A DNA stretch of 64,000 nt from Thozetella sp. PMI_491 (lineage: Eukaryota > Ascomycota > Sordariomycetes > Chaetosphaeriales > Chaetosphaeriaceae): assembly GCA_021432635.1 (NCBI GenBank), contig MU270061.1, positions 239,216-303,215 on the forward strand, given 5' to 3'. The stretch's first letter is position 1. Every line of letters begins with the position of its first letter. This document shows, piece by piece, positions 54,382-64,000 of the stretch. The position numbers and the translations under genes were made by a program. The notes under the pieces are model-generated. The model was given only the letters and a program-made list of their open reading frames with translations, was not told the origin of the DNA and made no database searches.

Positions 54382-55698
54382 ATGACGCTCTGTCGGCCTT
54401 TTCCTCGCTCACTCCGATCCATTGACGGTTTGGCAGCACAGTTTCGTCGCGCCTATGCAACCCAGGTTAGTACCGCATCTACGCGCCGATTGAATGTGCC
54501 AATCGACTTTGGCGCTACCGCCCTGCTGCACCACCACCGGAGTAGCCTAGCAACAGCCCCCGAGATACCCAGCGATGGACCTTCATCGCGACTTAACCTG
54601 TGTCAGTCGGTAAATTCTGCGCTGCGCACGGCATTGAGCTCGTCCGAAAAGGTGTTATGCTTTGGCGAAGATGTCGCTTTCGGCGGCGTATTCCGGTGCA
54701 CTCTTGGCTTACAGGAGGAGTTTGGCAAGGAGAGGGTCTTCAACACGCCGCTCACAGAGCAGGGCATTGTCGGCGTCGCCATTGGGGCAGCCGCCGAGGG
54801 TATGAAGCCCGTGGTCGAGATCCAATTTGCCGATTACGTCTTCCCGGCCTTCGATCAGATCGTCAACGAGGCCTGCAAATTCCGCTACCGGGAGGGGACG
54901 TCAGGCGGCAATGCCGGCGGCCTCGTGATCCGGACGCCCTGCGGCGGTGTTGGGCACGGCGCCCTGTGAGTGGCAAGGCGTGGAATGCGTTTTAGGGAGG
55001 GAGGCATCGAGGACGCTGACGAGTGCTTAGATACCACACACAGTCGCCCGAGGCGCTCTTCTGTCACGTACCAGGAGTCCGAGTCGTCATGCCACGATCC
55101 CCGTCCCAAGCAAAGGGCCTCCTGCTATCTGCGATTATGGATTGTCAAGACCCTGTCATATTCATGGAGCCTAAGATTCTCTACCGCGCCGCGGTAGAGG
55201 AAGTCCCCGACCAAGCCTTTACTCTGCCTTTAGGAAAGGCGGAGATTGTAAAGCCCGGTAACGACTTGACGATCGTATCTTACGGCCGGCCGCTCTATAC
55301 CTGCTTAGCGGCAATCGAGGCAGCGGAGAAGGACCTCTCAGGCCTAAGAGTGGAGCTCATTGACCTTCGAACGATTTATCCGTGGGACCGCCAGACGATT
55401 CTGGACAGCGTCAAGAGGACGGGCAGAGCCATCGTGGTCCATGAGAGCATGGTCAACTTTGGAGTCGGGGCAGAAATTGCTGCTACTATACAAGAGCACA
55501 GCTTCTTTAGCATGAAAGCTCCCACCAAAAGGATAGCTGGCTGGACAACCCACACAGGCTTGGCGTATGAGAAATACATTTTGCCAGATGTCACCCGTAA
55601 GTGCCTCGATGCGCTTTCCTTGCTGCCACAGGCCGTGGGATGTTGACCAACTTCGAATAGGAATTTACGACGGTATCCTCAAATCCATGGAGTATTAG
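54382..55698 (+). CDS. BCKDHB: Branched-chain 2-oxoacid dehydrogenase E1 component, beta subunit
   Basis: Mitochondrial matrix. With E1-alpha it forms the thiamine-diphosphate decarboxylase of the BCKDH complex, acting on the 2-oxoacids of Leu, Ile and Val. The ATG at 54382 gives an Arg-rich, acid-free mitochondrial presequence ([20 protein letters not shown]). The transketolase pyrimidine-like domain has [54 protein letters not shown] and [12 protein letters not shown]. An intron near 54967-55029 leads to [20 protein letters not shown], and the C-terminal domain has [16 protein letters not shown] and [17 protein letters not shown]. The frame seems to end at 55646, but a GTAAGT donor after DVTR and an AATAG acceptor at about 55661 add [11 protein letters not shown], the usual C-terminus, stopping at 55698. 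FRCTxGL with GHG favours BCKDH over pyruvate dehydrogenase E1-beta. Confidence 0.92.
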
Positions 55699-56063
55699 AG
55701 ATTAGATTTGATGTAACGGGAATAAATTTTGGGTACATGCTGGTGTATGTTTAGACCTAGATAGCATATTATGGCAATGCCATCATCTCAACCGCTGGAC
55801 TCGGGGACTTCCAAAACCTGCTAAATATGCTTGAGACTTGCATTTTGGTGCATCTGTATCAAATCAATGTGATAAGCTAGCGAGATTGGGCATCCCCTCA
55901 GGAAATTGCACAAGAACTATTTGCAGTAGTTGTTCCTCCTATGCAAAACATATCAGCTCAAGGTTGGGAACATTTACATCATGCTATTAAAGGATAGGCC
56001 GGTTCAGCTTCTATAATATATTTCCTCGTCACACACTAATCTAGCGAATAGGTCCCTCTCCAA
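55699..56063. other. Convergent 3' ends of E1-beta and E1-alpha
   Basis: Short AT-rich spacer between the converging E1-beta and E1-alpha genes. No gene seen. Confidence 0.5.
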
Positions 56064-57692
56064 CTACAGTCCCCCCAGTCCTCCCTTGTGTTGGTTTATG
56101 TCGTATTCTGCCGGATATTTCTGCATGATCTCCCTAAGCTCCTGCCGCTGGGACTCTACCTCCTCCGTCAACTCTGCATAAACATCCGTAAATATCTCCT
56201 TCAATGCCGGTTTCTTCTCTTTTTCCGCTAGGCTCAGTTCTCGAATAACATCCTTTCGAATTTGCGCTCGCGTTTGGACATCCAATTCCTCGCTCCACGC
56301 ATTCTTGGCCTCCAACCATTGGCGCAGCCTTGATATGGGATTGCGCTGAGCGCTATTCCAGTAGGAAACTTCGTTGTGGCCCCGGTACGCGGTGCTGTCA
56401 TCGCTAGTGCTGTGATGGGAGATGCGGTAGCTCATGAACTCGAGTAGGATGGGGCGGCCACCATCCTCGAGGGCTTTCCGTCTGGCCGCCTTCGTGGCCT
56501 CGTAGACAGCAAAGATATCTGTGCCGTCAACCCGGAGCGCCTCAATGCCGTAACCTGCTCCTCGGCTCGCAATCCCGTCGCCTCGGTACTGTTCAGAGGC
56601 GGGCGTCGAGATGGCGTACCCATTGTTACGGCAGCAGAATATGACCGGGCTCTGTATCATTGCTGCCATATTCAGTGCCCCGTGAAAATCGCCCTCGCTG
56701 GCCGCACCTTCGCCGAAGTAAGCCACGGCCACACCAGGTTCCACAGTACTATCCAGTGCTTCCATCTTCAAAGCATACCCAGCGCCGACCGCGTGAGGTA
56801 TTTGCGTGCCAAGCGTGGAGGCAACCGCGTGCTGAAGCGAGGTTAGCCAGGACCGAGAAATACGGGATGAGGTTTCTTGGGTGCTGGCAGCTCACCACTC
56901 CAACTTTCTCCCTCCCAGTGTAGTGGACCGGCATGTTGCGCCCTTTGCCCGGGTCATTGCAGTTGGCGGCCAACTGACTCATGAAATCCTTCAGTTCAAA
57001 CCCTCGTTGTAAGAAGACGCCATGCTCGCGGTACTGGCAGGTAATAACATCCTTCTTTGCGAGCGCCGCGGCCGACCCGACCATTATCGCTTCCTCACCA
57101 GCCGACACCTTTCGAATCCCATGATTAGCCTCGTTGGTCTAAAAGCGAACCCCAAAGTGTAGTACCATATAGAAGCTGACCCGACCATGTCTCTGCGCAT
57201 CGTACATAATGCCGTCCATAATGTTCACTGGTAGGACAAAGTCAGATCCGTTGGCGCGTGTGAAGAAGAAACAGCTCGTATAACCCACCGGTAAGCATAT
57301 TTTTATACCAAGTTAGCACGTCCTCCACCGGGATATCTGAAGTAATCTGTGTAGGGTCTTCGATCATGTTGTTGGCATTCATGATACTGTATGTTGGCAT
57401 AGGCGTTGTATTCGATGGCGCCTCCCACTCCATCTTCGAACTGAAGAGGCTGTTTACGGCCCCAGGAAAACGTGGTCTAACGTGTTGATTATTTGTTAGC
57501 CACCCAGTTGGATTACAGGTTCCCGTACATGTTCACATGTTTATAGATAGATTATACATACGCAGAGACATGACTTCGTGCGGTTGAACTTGATAGCTGC
57601 CGTGCTAAGCCATGCTTAAGTGAGCATTCTAGAGGGATACGGAAGGGCCGGCTACTAGAGCTTTGGGCCAACCTCAGTGGGAGACGATTCAT
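56064..57692 (-). CDS. BCKDHA: Branched-chain 2-oxoacid dehydrogenase E1 component, alpha subunit
   Basis: Mitochondrial partner of E1-beta, binding thiamine diphosphate. The first true ATG is 57692, giving a presequence (MNRLPLRLAQSSSSRPFRIP). Six or so exons: RPRFPGAVNSLFSSKMEW, TPMPTYSIMNANNMIED, VNIMDGIMYDAQRHG, VSAGEEAIMVGSAAALAKKD, CQYREHGVFLQRGFELKDFM, GKGRNMPVHYTG, then the last exon with the ThDP motif GEGAASEGDFHGALNMAA through NNGYAISTP. The loop HHSTSDDSTAYR is the phosphorylation-site loop of BCKDH E1-alpha, which clearly separates it from pyruvate dehydrogenase E1-alpha. The C-terminus ends at 56064. It converges on E1-beta and is divergent from E2, so all three genes are contiguous. 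Complete and probably functional. Confidence 0.92.
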
Positions 57693-58063
57693 ATTAGCAG
57701 AACATAAAGTTTGACTGAAAACAGCGTTTGCTCGTAATGGAAGTCCCAAAGCAGCTTGACGAGAGCCACACCAAGAATACGGAAGAATGAGAAGGAAGGA
57801 AGGAAAGGGGGACAGTAAGCTACATTACACAGCTGTTACAGTATAGCTAGCTATGCTCGGCTCGAGACGGTAGGATCCAAGCTCGCTGCGGCTACCCTCG
57901 GTTGTTCATCTCGGCAGGCCGGGCTAGCTCGGCCTCGGGATGGGAACCTACAGGGGACTGCGGTACTCGCCAGGGCTCTACGGGAGCTATGTAATTACCA
58001 GCCCTATTCCACAACATGTTTCCCGACCTTGTGCTGCCGCCATAGATTATTGGTTATTTGAAA
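57693..58063. promoter_or_regulatory. Shared divergent promoter, E1-alpha / E2
   Basis: About 370 bp separates the two start codons, which are transcribed away from each other. Such a short bidirectional region would give joint expression of two subunits needed in fixed ratio. It contains a purine-rich GGAAGG run near 57790-57810 on the plus strand. No specific factor site can be assigned. Confidence 0.55.
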
Positions 58064-59761
58064 ATGCATTCGTTTCAACAGAAAGGCCGCGTGCTGCTGA
58101 CCAAGAGGGCCGGTCTCTTGCGTTATGTCGGGCCCCCGATGTCTGGATTACCTGCCAAGTATAATCAACAACGGTCATTCGGAACAAGTCTCAGCCACTG
58201 GGCCGTCAAGCCGTATTTGTTGGCGGATATTGGGGAAGGTTAGCTTTTGCAGTGAACAATGTATGCCTGGGTTGTAATGCTGACACTGATAGGAATCACG
58301 GAGTGCCAGATTATATCGTGGTCGGTCAAACCTGGTGACGAAGTTCAGCAATTCGACCCAATTTGTGAGGTCCAGTCGGATAAAGCTTCTGTCGAGGTAA
58401 ATGACGATTAGAAACTGCTCTTCTCTGCGCGCGGTACCGAATACTTTATGCCCTTCATGCAACTAACTTAGTATCTTCAAGATCACCTCGCGATATGACG
58501 GCAAGATCACAGCGCTGCATCACGATGCCGGGGACATGGCGCAGGTGGGCTCGGTATGTGTGGTTCGCTCATCCAGAGAGATTTTACAGTCCGTTCTGAT
58601 CGCAGACAGCCCCTGTTGGATATTGATGTGACCAACGACGAAGACGACGAGCCCAGCCAGCCTACCGGAGCTGTTGATCAAGAGATCACGCACGATGTCT
58701 CCTTGGTAGAAACGACGAGCAAAAGCTCACAGCTATCGAACCGAACCCCAGATATCTCCCGGATCGGCTCCGGAAGAGTCGAGACCGAAGACGACACCGC
58801 TCTCGCAAGTCCGAAAAATTCCGGCTTGGTTTCGCCAGCAGTCAGGCACCTCTTGAAAGAAAACAATATTGATCTTGCTAACATCGAAGGCACGGGCAAG
58901 GATGGGCGAGTCCTGAAGGAAGATGCCATTAGATACATCCAAGCTCAGGCGTTGCCGACAGATCCTGGGATTAGCATCCCCGACAGTGGCTTAGAGGGAC
59001 AAGACGGACAAGACCATCGAACTGCACTATCCCCCATCCAGGACCAGATGTTTCAAACCATGACCAGGTCATTGACCATTCCGCACTTTCTCTACACGCA
59101 TTCCGTGGATTTCACCTCGGTGGAGGGGCTCCGTGCGCGACTAGCAAGCGACCGCTCGATCACGTCGTTCCTTCAGCACGGCTCTGACGCCACCCCCAAA
59201 TTGACTCCACTTCCATTCATGATGAAGGCGTTGTCGCAAGCTCTCTCGGCTTTCCCCACTCTGAATTCAGTCCTCGACACCGAGGGCGACTCGGGCAAGC
59301 CCCAGCTTATCCTGAAGTCAGCACATAACATCGGTCTGGCTGTGGACACGCCCCGGGGACTCTTGGTCCCCGTAATCCGGAACGTCCAGAACCATTCCGT
59401 CCTATCTCTGGCTGCGGAGATCTCTCGCGTCTGCGCACTGGCTAAGGCTGGAAAACTGGCTCCTCAGGACATGAAAGGGTACACGATCGTGGTCTCTAAC
59501 ATCGGGAGCATCGGCGGCCACGTCGTGGCACCCGTCATTCTATCACCTACGACGGTAATTGTGGCGGTTGGCAAGATCGAGCCAGTGCCCGTATTCCAGC
59601 AGGACGAGAGTGGGAACGAACGGATTGTTAAGAGGCATCGGGGGGTCTTAAGCTGGAGCGCCGACCACCGCGTCCATGACGGCGCCACTGTCGCCCGTTG
59701 TGCACAACATGTTGGCTCATGGCTGGAGAATATTGGAGAGCTGGCCGTGGCGTTGAAGTAG
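58064..59761 (+). CDS. DBT: Branched-chain 2-oxoacid dehydrogenase E2 component (dihydrolipoyl acyltransferase)
   Basis: Core of the BCKDH complex. It moves the branched acyl group from E1 to CoA via a lipoyl arm, in the mitochondrial matrix. The ATG at 58064 gives a basic presequence. Four exons: exon 1 ends [11 protein letters not shown]. An intron at 58239-58292 joins to [20 protein letters not shown]. The lipoyl Lys is in SDKASVE, with an intron right after it, then [20 protein letters not shown], and a last intron before PLLDIDV. A variable linker is followed by the E1/E3-binding domain ([37 protein letters not shown]). The catalytic domain has [58 protein letters not shown] and the active-site [13 protein letters not shown]. 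The linker and some core positions diverge from typical housekeeping DBT. Confidence 0.92.
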
Positions 59762-60090
59762 ACATCGACAAGTGAAAAGTTCAAGGAAAGGGCACATGGT
59801 CAGCTCGATGTCGATGGGATGATCAGTGTTGATATTTGAAGCTGATTAACTACACATGTATCAAAACGGGTTCTGAGAGATTTCTAATGAAAACACATCT
59901 GCCCTTACATGGTAGGTAAATATAAGATAGAAGGCTTTGAGACCATTTCATATCGCTTGTGTTCGCATTTCACCCCTCTCCATCTAACTAGCGAGGAAAG
60001 ACTTTGTCCCCATCTACTCAGCAAGAGCAGCTGCCAAGGGAGCAGTGTCCTGGTCAGGATGTCCTAGTCAGCATTGACACGGCCCCAATG
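59762..60090. other. Intergenic, convergent 3' ends
   Basis: Short spacer between the E2 gene and the SnoaL-like gene. No gene seen. Confidence 0.5.
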
Positions 60091-60620
60091 TCAGGAAATA
60101 GTGGCTATGCATACCGCGAAGACCTCCATAGCCTTGATTCGAGGGTTTTCGGGGCTGCTAGGCGACGAATCCAGTTCGATATGGCAACTGAAGGGCGAGA
60201 CGATCGTTTTCCCACTATAGAGCCCCATTTCTACTGTGCCGATGAGCGATAGCTCTTGTGGTTCCTGGTTGCTCGCAAATGCCTTCAGGATATGGTGCTT
60301 CCGGGACTTGACAACAGCCCACGCATTGTCTCTGCTCTTTGAGATTTCTAGTGCATTGGAAGAGTAAGTATCACGAGCGGTGACAGAAGAACAAGATCAC
60401 GATGCTGGTACGAGGCTGGAGTGGAAGCACCTGCGGAGCCACGGAAAGTAGCATGGGCCGAGACAAGAACGGCATCACTGCTAAAGACGTCAGCCGCCAT
60501 TCGAGCCCCTGCATCGGACTCCCGAGAGTCTGCTAGTTCGTAAAAAGTCGCTATGAGGTTTTTGACATTTTCCCCCATCCTCTCCGACAACCAGGCAGTG
60601 CTTTCAATTGGATATCTCAT
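60091..60620 (-). CDS. SnoaL-like / NTF2-fold protein
   Basis: Small protein, about 150 residues in two exons. Exon 1 starts at the ATG at 60620 (MRYPIESTAWLSERMGENVK, then NLIATFYELADSRESDAGAR and VFSSDAVLVSAHATFRGS). A GTGCTT donor at about 60431 and a CACTAG acceptor at about 60353 join GSA to EISKSRDNAWAVVKSRKHHI, then LKAFASNQEPQELSLIGTVE, with the stop at 60091. The A.FYxLADs....g..xAdxFt.da....a...f.G..eI..sR...W pattern is that of fungal SnoaL-like proteins, an NTF2 fold. Members include polyketide cyclases and isomerases but many have no known activity. The position beside the BCKDH genes suggests a role with an acyl or ketide intermediate. That is inference only. Confidence 0.75.
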
Positions 60621-61104
60621 GTCGTCAAAATGAAATTTTCGTACACATGTTTGGGGTCAGATGGGGAAAAGAAGAACCAAATTTAAGAATATTAATATCG
60701 TTACGTCCACATGGGCTTCGTTCAGTAACGCTAAACGCTACCCTACCTTGGCATTCTATAGAGACTGCGAGTGGGTCTAGGATATCCCCCTTAGACTGAG
60801 GGTAACCCAGGGCCTGTTAGAGCGGCGGGCTCGGCTTCGGCTTCTGACGGAACTCCCGGGATGGGCAGATCCACAGTGACGCAGGCAAATCGAATGACGG
60901 TGCTAACCCGCCCACACAGCAGCGGTTGGTTAGGGAGGTGGGTATATATCCATGCATGGCAACGAATCCCGTCGTCGACTTGCAATTTCGCACTCATCTA
61001 TTTATATAAACCAGACATTGGCATTAGTATTAAAGACGAGCATAAAAGAGAAGAAGGGAATGAAAGAGAAAGAAAGAGAAAAATAAAAGGAGCACAACGT
61101 CAAC
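60621..61104. promoter_or_regulatory. Divergent promoter, SnoaL-like / VOC gene
   Basis: Shared upstream region. TATA-like sequences lie near 60944 (GTATATATCC) and 61003 (TTTATATAAACC), 160 and 100 bp before the VOC start. A purine-rich GAAAGAGAAAGAAAGAG-like leader precedes the ATG, which sits in a good fungal context (GTCAACATGTC). Confidence 0.55.
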
Positions 61105-61704
61105 ATGTCTCCATCTACGGTTCCAGACTTTGATGCCCCAGGCGAAAAGGTGCTGGCGCCTTCATCGCTGGCGCACGTCGTGCTTCGCACGGCAAACCTC
61201 GAGGCAATGCAGGACTTCTACGTCAAGTTCCTAGGCGGCAGCGTCGTGTACAGCAACGGCATGATCTCGTTCATCACGTACGACGAGGAACACCACCGGA
61301 TAGCGCTGATCGGGATCCCAACCACGGGCGCCAAGGTGCCGACCAGCTGCGGCTTGGAGCACATCGCCTTCGCCTTCGGCAGCCTGAGCGACCTGCTGCT
61401 GGCGTACCGGCAGCGGCGGGCCCGCGGCATCGAGCCGATCTGGTGCGTCAATCACGGCCCCACCACTAGCATCTACTACAAGGACCCGGACGGCAACCAG
61501 CTCGAGACGCAGGTTGACAACTTCGACTCGGCCGACGCAGCTACGGCCTTCATGATGAGCCGCGAGTTCGGCGAGAACCCCATCGGCACCGACTTCAACG
61601 CCGAGGACTTCATCGCCGCTCTCCGCCGCGGCGAGGACGAGGGCGCCCTCAAGAAGCGCAAAGAGATTGGGCCGCGTGGCATACCGGACCTGGCAAACAT
61701 GTAA
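61105..61704 (+). CDS. Glyoxalase/extradiol-dioxygenase-fold (VOC) protein
   Basis: Single exon of 199 residues. The vicinal-oxygen-chelate fold is shown by two beta-alpha-beta halves. The first has LAHVVLRTANLEAMQDFYVK (first metal His), FLGGSVVYSNGMISFITYDE and HRIALIGIP. The second has CGLEHIAFAFGSLSDLLLAY (second His), GPTTSIYYKDPDGNQLETQV (YYKDPDGN, with the metal Glu in LET). A 2-His-1-Glu site is therefore intact. The C-terminal tail (GTDFNAEDFIAALRRGEDEG) is typical of fungal members annotated as biphenyl-2,3-diol dioxygenase-like or glyoxalase family. The real reaction is not known for most of them, and ring cleavage, isomerisation and lyase chemistry are all possible. Transcribed divergently from the SnoaL-like gene, so probably co-expressed. 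Confidence 0.87.
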   Translation: MSPSTVPDFDAPGEKVLAPSSLAHVVLRTANLEAMQDFYVKFLGGSVVYSNGMISFITYDEEHHRIALIGIPTTGAKVPTSCGLEHIAFAFGSLSDLLLAYRQRRARGIEPIWCVNHGPTTSIYYKDPDGNQLETQVDNFDSADAATAFMMSREFGENPIGTDFNAEDFIAALRRGEDEGALKKRKEIGPRGIPDLANM

Positions 61705-62174
61705 ACGTTGGCGGCTGCGGAGGCAGAGCGAAGATCGGGCTTTGGGATGCATCCTCTCGGGGAAGTCGTGTGCGGGGGAGTTGGAGAAAGCGGGTGCACG
61801 GCCTCGGGGGTTGCCGTCCCCCTCTCCCGTTAGGTAGGGATGATGATTGGTTTGTTCGGCCACGGCCGCTTTGGGGCCAAGTACATCCGGGTTCGGGCTC
61901 GGGTTCGGGCTCAGGGTGCAAGGGGACGGAGGACAGGATCAGCGGCCTCGGGTTATTTGCACGCCATTGGCCCCTTCCATCCATTCCGCGGGTATGCTGA
62001 GCACGGGCATCGCTTTGTGGCTTCTAGTATCTAGGTAGCCCCGAAATAAAAGGTGCTTATATTCCAATCCACGCCTCCGAACGCCTATGCTGTGCCCAAG
62101 AGGGCCTTTGACTCGATCGCTACACTAATGAGACAAGCAGGGTCAGAGTATTGTACATGTGGAGACTGGCTCCG
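61705..62174. other. Intergenic, convergent 3' ends
   Basis: Between the VOC gene and the regulator. It has a short imperfect GGGCTCGGGTTC repeat near 61889-61917. No gene seen. Confidence 0.5.
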
Positions 62175-64000
62175 CTACGAAACAGTGGGCTCTGTCGATG
62201 CCCACGCGCCTAGCCATCCCTGGCCCGAGATCTCGCTCGAGGGAGAGGCGAGGAGACCCATCACGTCGGTGTAGAGCGGGTGGTGGGACGAGACGTCATC
62301 GGCGGCTGCAATGTCTGCTTCTCGATGGGCATCCGCCATTACCTGCTCGAGGCTGGCGATAGATTCCGCCGGCAGGCTCGAGAGGATGAAGCTGGACTCA
62401 TCTCGCAAGACTTGGCTTGACATAAGGCCGGGGTCCCGGTTGGCCCCTTTCTGTAGGTCACATGAGGCCACGTCCAGCGACATGGGCTCGCTCATGGCCG
62501 CGTCTTCGGGGCCGCTACGCAGTAGGCTCACAGGGCTGGCCCCGTCTAGATTTGTAGAATGGGACGCGGAGCGCGCCGCAGAGTGGAATCGCTCCGCCAC
62601 ACGGCGCGCTTGGCGGACAAACTCGGTTGTCTTGGTGAAGGCGGCCTCGCCCGAGGTGACGTACTCCACACGCCCGAAGAAGCCGACGACCACCTCCATG
62701 AGCGCGATGTCGTTTTGGGTCGACTCGTCGCACGGGTTGGTGACCACGTGCACAAAAATGGTGGTGAGGGCGGTCATCGGGTAGTAGAAACCCAGCCTGC
62801 AGCGCAAGTAGTCCAGTCAGATCGAATTCAACTCATGCGTAAGCTTCTACACAAGGAGGGGCTAGATACTCACCATCCAGGAGTGAAACTCTCAACATCA
62901 AAGTGCTTCGTGAGCAGAGCTATGGACCTGGCGGCCTCGATGTGCGCTGCGGCCATCGTCGGGGTGAGGAGCCGGTGGGTGGCGTCCTCGCCTTGCGTGA
63001 ACAGGGGCGTGAATCGGCGATATGCGGAGCATAGTACGTAGCAGTAAGACGTGTGCAAGACAAGCAACTGGATCCGGGATAGGCCCCTGGTCTCCGTGAT
63101 GCGTCCCAGAGGTTTCCCCGGTCGTATCTCTGGTGGGATAGACTGTTGCCAAGCGTCAAGGTCCCGCAGGATCCTGTCCAAGGTGCCCGATAGCTGGGCC
63201 GAGGGGGAGCTCAGCGCGGTCGCCGAATAGAGCCGGCGCGAGATCTCACCGCATATGCGCGCCAGCTTGGTGAAGCATAGAAAGAAGTCGAACCTCTCGG
63301 TAGTCTCCGAAATCGCCCGGCTAAAGCCCTGGTCGCAGCCGACCTGCACGTCACGGGGGAAGCTGCAGCTGATCTCATCATCGTGGATGGCTGAAGGCCT
63401 GCCGCACCGCACGGCGACCGTCTTGTCCAGGCAGTAGATGACCCAGAAGACACGGTTCCTCTCCCGCTTCTCCCGCTCGCTGAGGTTCCACGCCGGATAC
63501 GGCTGGCGGTTCAGCGCGAGGCTCTGGGCCAGGCGGGAGGCGATCGAGGAAAGCGTGTACTCGAGCCTCTGGGGGGTCGACAGCCCCTGGGCGAAGACGG
63601 TCATGACGGCCACGGCCTGCACGGCCATCAGGTCGGTCGCCCCGTGGATTATCTTAGACTCGTATGATAGCGCGTTCTGGAAGAAGCCCCACGACTCGCG
63701 CCCAGACTTCTGGAAGGCGCTCGCTGTCTCGTCCGAGAGGGCGGCGCGGCAGCCCGACGCGAGGACCGCATTTAGGAGGGCCTTCCACGAGTGCCGCTTG
63801 CAGTCCTGGCTGATGCCCAGCGTCTCGAGCTGCGACTCAAACTCGACGCGGTCCAGGATCGGAAAGATGGTCTGCACGGTCGAGAAGTACGCCTCTACAT
63901 ACCGCGTGACCTGGGACGGCAGGATCGGCTTCGGGCCGGACGCTTCCCCGCCGGGGGTCAGTGGGGCGCCCGGTGGGATGCACTTGGGCTGCCTGAGGTG
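62175..64000 (-). CDS. Fungal-specific transcription factor (Zn2Cys6 type), N-terminus beyond the window
   Basis: Partial gene, open at the right edge. The visible part is the fungal_trans domain and C-terminus: QVTRYVEAYFSTVQTIFPIL (helix ahead of the domain), SALNAVLASGC-like text, LAQSLALNRQPYPAWNLSER, NRVFWVIYCLDKTVAVRCGR, PSAIHDDEISCSFP, all classic for Zn2Cys6 regulators of the amyR/xlnR-like broad class. An intron near 62810-62868 joins SFTPG to the last exon (FYYPMTALTTIFVHVVTNPC, ALMEVVVGFFGRVEY), with a Ser-rich tail ending at 62175. The zinc cluster itself must lie past 64000, so DNA binding is inferred. It borders the BCKDH/P450/VOC group and is a candidate pathway regulator. Confidence 0.85.

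Noticed and set aside
61231-61863. 210-codon minus-strand frame
   Set aside because: Antisense of the VOC gene, which has an intact metal site and a good start context on the plus strand.
61889-61917. GGGCTCGGGTTC repeats as telomere-like sequence
   Set aside because: Only about two units, unit length 12, and not the TTAGGG repeat of filamentous ascomycetes.
62311-63041. Long plus-strand frames of 157 and 160 codons
   Set aside because: Antisense of the transcription factor, whose fungal_trans motifs are clear on the minus strand.
1-64000. CRISPR arrays, bacterial operons, ribosome binding sites, rRNA or tRNA genes
   Set aside because: The genome is fungal. I saw no repeat-spacer pattern and no RNA gene that I could recognise by eye; a tRNA could still be missed without a covariance-model scan.

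Overview
The window is nuclear DNA from a filamentous ascomycete (Pezizomycotina). A Sordariomycete is most likely, but this is an inference from gene families, not a species call. The evidence is short introns (about 45-100 nt) with GTRNGT donors and CTRAY branch sites, and families typical of this group: Zn2Cys6 regulators, a class III-like chitin synthase, DUF6594, F-box/ankyrin proteins, NB-ARC/TPR remnants, LysM/CBM18 and WSC proteins, and a GH55 fragment. All gene models were joined by eye from open frames and splice signals. Coordinates run from start to stop codon and include introns.

Layout. 0.5-6 kb: Zn2Cys6 regulator and an F-box/ankyrin gene with an in-frame stop. 6.9-8.0 kb: secreted orphan protein. 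9.1-19.5 kb: a block of metabolic genes (SGNH hydrolase, DODA/LigB-type extradiol dioxygenase, MFS transporter, divergent Zn2Cys6 regulator, short-chain dehydrogenase). 20-25.3 kb: secreted S10 carboxypeptidase and chitin synthase. 25.3-28.1 kb: AT-rich gene-poor DNA with an ankyrin scrap, then a small secreted PAN-domain protein. 28.4-39 kb: very large membrane/ankyrin protein, a protein with two retropepsin-like domains, and a DUF6594 membrane protein. 39-42.4 kb: decayed DNA with two TPR arrays in opposite orientation meeting at a sharp junction near 41129. 42.5-50.6 kb: cell-wall and secreted-protein genes (WSC/chitin-binding gene divergent from a LysM/chitin-binding gene, F-box protein, secreted NucA/NucB-like protein, truncated GH55 glucanase). 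50.6-51.2 kb: AT-rich ankyrin relic. 51.4-64 kb: cytochrome P450, E1-beta, E1-alpha and E2 of a branched-chain 2-oxoacid dehydrogenase complex, a SnoaL-like protein, a glyoxalase-fold (VOC) protein and a Zn2Cys6-type regulator cut by the window edge.

How genes may work together. The three BCKDH genes encode every dedicated subunit of the complex; only the shared E3 is absent. E1-alpha and E2 share a divergent promoter of about 370 bp, and E1-beta converges on E1-alpha. With the P450, SnoaL-like, VOC and regulator genes alongside, this looks like a catabolic or specialised-metabolism cluster that makes branched-chain acyl-CoA. That is the most interesting system in the window. The other notable features are the rearranged NLR-type TPR locus, the double-retropepsin protein with a calpain-like N-terminal segment, and the giant membrane-ankyrin protein with an acidic terminal exon.
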